From an uncultured Clostridium sp. (GTDB taxonomy: Bacteria > Bacillota > Clostridia > TANB77 > CAG-508): a stretch of DNA of 45,999 nucleotides. The stretch lies in the NCBI GenBank assembly GCA_930987745.1, contig CAKNKX010000011.1, forward strand, positions 1 to 45,999. The letters are read 5' to 3'. Shown piece by piece: positions 41,436-45,999 of the stretch; position 1 is the first letter of the stretch, and every line of letters starts with the position of its first letter. The notes under the pieces are model-generated. The model saw only the letters and a program-made list of their open reading frames with translations. It did no database searches and was not told where the DNA came from. A program made the position numbers and the translations under genes.

Positions 41436-44400
41436 TTAAATCTTCCTTTTCATTTTTTCTATTATTTCATCTTTAGATTTTTCAGGGATATAGTTGTACT
41501 TATTATCTGCAATTTTTGGATTAAATCCACAAATTGATTTATATTCACAATAACTACAAGGTGTTTTCCCTTTTTTATAATATGGTTTTAAATCTATTTT
41601 TCCACTAAAAATCTCTTTTGAAATATCTTTTATCGTTTTATATATATAGTCTTGTAATACTTTAAAATCTTCTTTAGATACTCCGCTAGTCCATTTTTCA
41701 TTTACTGTACCAGATGAAGTGATTGCTGCTGGAACTAGTTTTGAACTTCCAGATTTTAATTCTTTATCATTCATTCTTATTATTTTTACATCTGCTATAA
41801 TTAAGCCTTTCATCCTAAAGTTTTTTCTAATCATATCTTCTATTTCTTGTTCTGTCATTTTCTTTTCTGCTTTTACCATCTGCTCTAATAATGAGAAATA
41901 GAAAACCCCTGCAGGAAATATATCTTCTTCTTTACAAATAGCATCCATATATGTTAAAAGCTGTATTTGAAGTCCTGCATATACTTCATTTAAGTCAATG
42001 TTTTTAGCAGATGACTTATAATCTATAATTCTTAAGTATCTTCCATCATCGCTTTTGGCTGTATCTATTCTGTCTATTTTTCCTGTTATTTCTATTTTCT
42101 TTCCATCTTCTAGTTCTAATCTTATTGGTTTATATCTTCCTTTTTCACCAAATTCAACTTCTGTTCCATCTTCATTAAAATCACTATATATTAATGTTTT
42201 AATTATATATTTTAAAGCTTTACTTACTATCTTTTTTAGTCTTGTAACTAAAACTTTATATTTAGCAGTTGCTGTAAAAATATAGTTTTTAGCAGAATTT
42301 AAGTTTTCTTCTATTATTTCTGATACTATTTTAAAAATTTCATCTTCTTCTATTTCTGCTAAATTCATTTTATTTTCTCTTACTATATTAAAGAATTCAT
42401 CTATTGTTTCATGCATAAAAGAACCTGTATTAAAGCTTTTTACTTTTAATTCTTCTTTTTCTTTTAGTCTTAAACCATATTGTAAATAATATGAAAATGG
42501 ACAACTTCTATATTTTTCAAGTCTTGAAATACTTGTTTTTAGGTTATTGCCATAAAGTTTTTCTATATTTTCTTTATTTATATTTTCTGGCAAGTTTGTA
42601 TATAGTACTGCTTTAATATTTTGGTTTAATTTTTCCTGCCATTCATTTTGAGATTCATAATATTTATATATCTGATACCAAATATCATCTATTTTCTCAT
42701 TTTTGCCTAAAAGAGAAATATTTTCTATTAATTCATCATATGTTACTACTTTATTTACTAATTCATATTCTTTTGTTATAACATCACTTTTTTCTTTTAA
42801 TTTTGGAAACATTTTCTTTATTCTATAAATATATACTGAAGGTCTTAAAGATTTCCCCTCACTATCTGCTGAACTGTATGATATATACATTTTTTCTTCT
42901 GCTGTGGTAAATGCTTTATATATATTAAATTTATCTTCATATAGATTTTCTAATGTTCCTTTTGCAAGCTCAATACCCTCTTCTTTTAAGTTTTCTCTAT
43001 CTACATCATTAAAAAAGCCCTCGTCTTTAGAGATACTTGGAAATACTCCATCATTTAGCCCTATTAAAAATACTACTTTTACTTTATGGCTTCTTGATCT
43101 ATCAACATCGCCAAATATTACTTGATCCTTAGTTCCTGGTATTTTTCCAAGTCCACTGTTTCCTAGTCCTATTTTTATAATCTTTTGATATGTGTCTATT
43201 GTCATATTTTCATTATCAAATATTTTTACCATTTCATCCAATATATCAATTATTATTTTATAACTTTCTTCATATTCTTTGCTTAAATCTAAAAGATTTT
43301 TTTCTTTTAATTCTTCTTGTTTTTCTAATATTTTTTGCTCTATATTTTGTTCTGTAATAAAACTATATAGAGCTTTTGTTATATCTTTTGCTGTTTTATT
43401 TTTTTCTATTTCTTCTTTTAAATTAATTAAAGGATTTATTATTTCCTTTCTTATTTCATTTAATCTTTCTACTTTTTCTTTATTATCTTCTAATTCATAT
43501 TTAAAATCATTTTTCCATTTAGAATGTTTTATTCCCCATTTTGTACAATAATTTTCTAACTTGAAAATTTCATCTTTATCTAAATTATGAAATCCTAATT
43601 TTAGATAACTAAAAATAGATTCAGAAGAAAAGTTCTTTGATAAAATTTCTAATATTGAAAGTATATATTGTACAACCACATTTTGGTTTAGATCTCTTTT
43701 TTCATCAATAAATACAGGTATATCATATTGTCTAAAAATTGCTCTAACTAGTGATGAATATGTATCTATGTTTTTAGTGATTACAGCAATATCTCTATAC
43801 CTTAATCCATCTTTTGTAATCAATTTATTTATACTTTTTGCAATATATTCTACTTCTGAATAATAGTTTTTTGCTAAAAATACTGTTAAGTTTTCCACAT
43901 TTTTTTCATATTTTGTGGATTTCGTTTTACAAATTTCTTCATTTAAGAATTTTAATTCTTCTGTTTTAAATCTATATTGTTCACTTAAAAAAACTGGTTC
44001 TTCTAGTTTTAATCCATTTTCATCTATTAGATTAATTATTTTTCCTAGAGTTACTTTATTTGAATAATATATGTCTGAATCTGGATTTTTTGCATAGTCT
44101 AACTTGTCTATACAAATTGTTAGACTTACTCTTTTTGCATATTTTATTAATTCTTTTAATACTTCATATTCTTGGTAAGTAAATCCTGAAAATTCGTCAA
44201 TATATATTATACTGTCTTTTATCCAACTAATATCTTTTATATTTTGACTAAGAATTGTTAAAAGGTCTGTTTCATCAATATATTTATCTTTTATTTGATT
44301 TTCAAAGCTTTCATATACTAATGTCATATCTTGAAGCTTTGATTTTAAATACATATCTTTTCCTTTTTCTATTTCTTCTTTCAGCTTTTCGACTGTAATT

Positions 44401-44789
44401 CCATGTTTTTTAAATTCTGTCATAGCTGTTTGGCATAGATCTATATTTTCATCCGATTTTCCTAAAAATTTTAATTTACTTTTTTCTTTATTTAATATTG
44501 AAAAAATTAGCATTGCTTTTCCAAATTTTGATAAATGATTATTTTCCACTCCACCTACTTCATTTATTACTCTATATGCCATTCTACTTAATGTGATTAC
44601 TTCTGCATTTATGACTGCTTTTCCTTTTGATGCTTCCATTAATTTTGTTTCTGCTGTAAATGAAAATTGTTCTGGAGTTATTATATATATCTTTTTTTCT
44701 TTTCCTTTTTGTAATAGCTTTTCTATTTCTGAAAAACAAAAACTACTTTTTCCGCTTCCTGGTTTTCCATATATTATTCTTAGTCCCAT
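41436..44789 (-). CDS. addB: ATP-dependent helicase/nuclease subunit B (AddB)
   Basis: 1117 residues. Walker A is GKPGSGKSSFCFSEIEKLL at the start. A UvrD-like helicase-fold body follows, and the C-terminal nuclease has IDRIDTAKSD...LRIIDYKSS (the D-x-K active site). The iron-sulfur Cys ligands are split between RSCPFSYYLQYG and PCSYCEYKSICGF. With AddA it processes double-strand breaks for recombination. addA is not in the window; it may lie elsewhere. It is the first gene of a unit with pgeF. Confidence 0.95.
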   Translation of the reverse strand: MGLRIIYGKPGSGKSSFCFSEIEKLLQKGKEKKIYIITPEQFSFTAETKLMEASKGKAVINAEVITLSRMAYRVINEVGGVENNHLSKFGKAMLIFSILNKEKSKLKFLGKSDENIDLCQTAMTEFKKHGITVEKLKEEIEKGKDMYLKSKLQDMTLVYESFENQIKDKYIDETDLLTILSQNIKDISWIKDSIIYIDEFSGFTYQEYEVLKELIKYAKRVSLTICIDKLDYAKNPDSDIYYSNKVTLGKIINLIDENGLKLEEPVFLSEQYRFKTEELKFLNEEICKTKSTKYEKNVENLTVFLAKNYYSEVEYIAKSINKLITKDGLRYRDIAVITKNIDTYSSLVRAIFRQYDIPVFIDEKRDLNQNVVVQYILSILEILSKNFSSESIFSYLKLGFHNLDKDEIFKLENYCTKWGIKHSKWKNDFKYELEDNKEKVERLNEIRKEIINPLINLKEEIEKNKTAKDITKALYSFITEQNIEQKILEKQEELKEKNLLDLSKEYEESYKIIIDILDEMVKIFDNENMTIDTYQKIIKIGLGNSGLGKIPGTKDQVIFGDVDRSRSHKVKVVFLIGLNDGVFPSISKDEGFFNDVDRENLKEEGIELAKGTLENLYEDKFNIYKAFTTAEEKMYISYSSADSEGKSLRPSVYIYRIKKMFPKLKEKSDVITKEYELVNKVVTYDELIENISLLGKNEKIDDIWYQIYKYYESQNEWQEKLNQNIKAVLYTNLPENINKENIEKLYGNNLKTSISRLEKYRSCPFSYYLQYGLRLKEKEELKVKSFNTGSFMHETIDEFFNIVRENKMNLAEIEEDEIFKIVSEIIEENLNSAKNYIFTATAKYKVLVTRLKKIVSKALKYIIKTLIYSDFNEDGTEVEFGEKGRYKPIRLELEDGKKIEITGKIDRIDTAKSDDGRYLRIIDYKSSAKNIDLNEVYAGLQIQLLTYMDAICKEEDIFPAGVFYFSLLEQMVKAEKKMTEQEIEDMIRKNFRMKGLIIADVKIIRMNDKELKSGSSKLVPAAITSSGTVNEKWTSGVSKEDFKVLQDYIYKTIKDISKEIFSGKIDLKPYYKKGKTPCSYCEYKSICGFNPKIADNKYNYIPEKSKDEIIEKMKRKI

Positions 44790-44816
44790 TTAATCCTCCA
44801 TTTTATTTGCTTTATT

Positions 44817-45683
44817 TTATGCCTCTCTTCTCCAATAGAATAAATATTGTTGTGCTAATCCTGCTAAATCTCCAAACTTTTCTTGTGCTAGTTTCTCAAT
44901 TTGTTTTTTATTTACTTTTGTTTCATCTTCATTTTTAATATATAAATCATTCATTACTCTTCTTACCCATACATCAATTGGGAATACTTCAAATCTTTTT
45001 AGGTCTGAAAATAACAAAATACAATCTGCAACTTTTGGTCCTACTCCTGATAATGTTAAAAGTTTTTCTCTAACTTCAGTTGTGTTTGGATTATTTTCTA
45101 ATTCTTCTAAATCTACTTTTCCTTCTAATATCATTTTTACTGTTTCATATAACCTAACATCTCTAAATCCTAACCCTAAATCTCTATATTCTTTAACACT
45201 TACATCTTTTAGGCTTTTAGCTGTTGGAAATGCATAATATTCTTTACCATTCCAGATTATTTCGTCTCCATATTTTTTAGATAATCTTTCTATTATTCCT
45301 TTTATTCTAGGTATATTGTTATTTGCAGAAATTATAAATGATATGATTGTTTCAAATAAGTCTTGATTTAAAATTCTAATTCCTTTTCCATATTCTATAC
45401 TTGTTTTCATATTTTCATCTATTTTTGAAAGTTCTTCTTTTATTTTTTCATAATCTCTTTTTAAATCAAAATAGTCTTCTACAATATCTTTAATATTTCC
45501 ATTGCAAACACCTTTAAATGTTATTTCTTTATCATTTTTTGAAACATTTAGTACATTTCCTTTAAATACTCCTGTATAACTTCCATCATCTTCTTCATTC
45601 CATCTAAAGCATTGTCCACAATCAAATATATCTTTTAATTCAAAAGAATCTATATTTTTTATTTTATATATTTGTTCTTCCAT
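44817..45683 (-). CDS. 8-oxoguanine DNA glycosylase (OGG1-like, HhH-GPD)
   Basis: 288 residues. An OGG_N domain (FDCGQCFRWNEEDDGSYTGVFKG) comes first, then the helix-hairpin-helix GPD fold with LSGVGPKVADCILLFSDLKRFEVFPIDVWVRRVM (the Lys at GPKVADC and the Asp at PIDVW are the expected catalytic residues). It excises 8-oxoG from DNA. It ends close to addB upstream of it on the strand, making a DNA-repair neighbourhood with addB. Confidence 0.93.
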   Translation of the reverse strand: MEEQIYKIKNIDSFELKDIFDCGQCFRWNEEDDGSYTGVFKGNVLNVSKNDKEITFKGVCNGNIKDIVEDYFDLKRDYEKIKEELSKIDENMKTSIEYGKGIRILNQDLFETIISFIISANNNIPRIKGIIERLSKKYGDEIIWNGKEYYAFPTAKSLKDVSVKEYRDLGLGFRDVRLYETVKMILEGKVDLEELENNPNTTEVREKLLTLSGVGPKVADCILLFSDLKRFEVFPIDVWVRRVMNDLYIKNEDETKVNKKQIEKLAQEKFGDLAGLAQQYLFYWRREA

Positions 45684-45784
45684 TTTTGCACCTTCTCATT
45701 TTATTTTCTCCTTTATTTTATACTAATTCCAATGGTTTATCAATAGGAAATTTCAAGCAAAATCTAAAGTTAAAAATGTTTCTA

Positions 45785-45813
45785 TTGACAAATCTTAATA
45801 TTTTTGGTATTAT
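45785..45813 (+). promoter_or_regulatory. Promoter of the tRNA cluster
   Basis: TTGACA, 17 bases, TATTAT. Transcription would start near 45820, about 28 bases before the first tRNA. Confidence 0.88.
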
Positions 45814-45847
45814 TTTAATGTTTTTAGAATATATTAGATTAGGAAAT

Positions 45848-45923
45848 GCGGGAATAGCTCAGTTGATAGAGCGCTGCCTTGCCAAGGCAGAGGTCGCGGG
45901 TTTGAGCCCCGTTTCCCGCTCCA
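45848..45923 (+). tRNA. tRNA-Gly (anticodon GCC)
   Basis: A 76-base cloverleaf with encoded CCA. The acceptor GCGGGAA pairs with TTCCCGC. The anticodon arm CTGCC-TTGCCAA-GGCAG has a normal seven-base loop with GCC, and the T-arm is GCGGG-TTTGAGC-CCCGT. It reads GGC/GGU and not GGA, so it is not itself the tRNA that would read the shifted GGA codons. Confidence 0.97.
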
Positions 45924-45928
45924 TATAC

Positions 45929-45999
45929 GGCGACATAGCCAAGTGGCTAAGGCACGAGTCTGCAAAACTCTGATCCCCGGTTCGAATCCGGGTGTCGCC
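45929..45999 (+). tRNA. tRNA-Cys (anticodon GCA)
   Basis: The acceptor GGCGACA pairs with TGTCGCC, the anticodon loop CTGCAAA gives GCA, and the T-arm is CCGGG-TTCGAAT-CCCGG. The window ends with the acceptor stem, so the discriminator base and any CCA lie outside. Confidence 0.96.

Noticed and set aside
1..45999. CRISPR arrays and rRNA genes
   Set aside because: No regularly spaced direct repeats of CRISPR type and no rRNA sequence were seen; the only tandem repeats are the 66-bp coding units and the doubled 14-mer.

Overview
The window looks like a chromosomal segment of a very AT-rich, Shine-Dalgarno-using Firmicute, probably an uncultured gut Clostridia-type lineage. The reasons are the protein families present, the very low G+C, the AGGAGG ribosome sites, the TTG starts and the many TTGACA/TATAAT promoters. 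I cannot name the genus. Almost every gene lies on the minus strand. The exceptions are leuS, the HExxH protein gene, two tRNAs and one candidate antisense RNA.

Layout. 1-2400: a mobilizable-element module (HTH/Rep-like protein, MobC, relaxase with a second gene nested in its 3' part, candidate oriT). 2408-9350: small accessory genes (phosphoesterase, three Nudix proteins, a GNAT acetyltransferase, a RelE/ParE toxin-antitoxin pair, a truncated amidase, a GGDEF protein, a CmpB-like membrane protein, an Ig-like surface protein). 9361-10282: a small regulator, a 44-residue coiled-coil ORF and an SSB-like OB protein. 10459-14124: a diversity-generating retroelement (DGR) with template repeat, reverse transcriptase, Avd, MutS-like accessory protein and a pilin-anchored C-type-lectin/FGE-like target. 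14491-22527: rpsF-ssb-rpsR, a P-type Ca2+-ATPase, smc and a regulator. 22580-25480: an Rpn-family nuclease, two SpoU methyltransferases around a 24-bp inverted repeat, and a candidate type I toxin-antitoxin locus. 25538-33150: mfd, a membrane protein, topB and two HD-domain paralogues. 33265-45683: leuS, a repeat coiled-coil protein, a HExxH protein, a glutamate-synthase-like oxidoreductase, a family 4 uracil-DNA glycosylase, LD-carboxypeptidase, pgeF, addB and an OGG-type glycosylase. 45848-45999: tRNA-Gly and tRNA-Cys.

The main discovery candidate is a recoding pattern. Four otherwise intact genes (mfd, the uracil-DNA glycosylase, the Ca2+-ATPase and the CmpB-like gene) are broken by seven +1 frameshifts. 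Every one is an extra C in front of a GGA glycine codon, so the zero frame always reads CGG-A at the break. Reading by eye through every CCG/CGG in the window, I found no in-frame CGG in any gene except at these seven sites. This suggests that CGG is an unassigned or starved codon here, and that CGGA is read as glycine by +1 frameshifting or by a four-base-reading tRNA. A systematic assembly artefact is the alternative to exclude.

The DGR is also unusual. Its template repeat does not match the adjacent variable region in length or at non-adenine positions, and the adjacent target gene carries an in-frame ochre codon between its pilin and lectin parts. The active target is therefore probably elsewhere in the genome.
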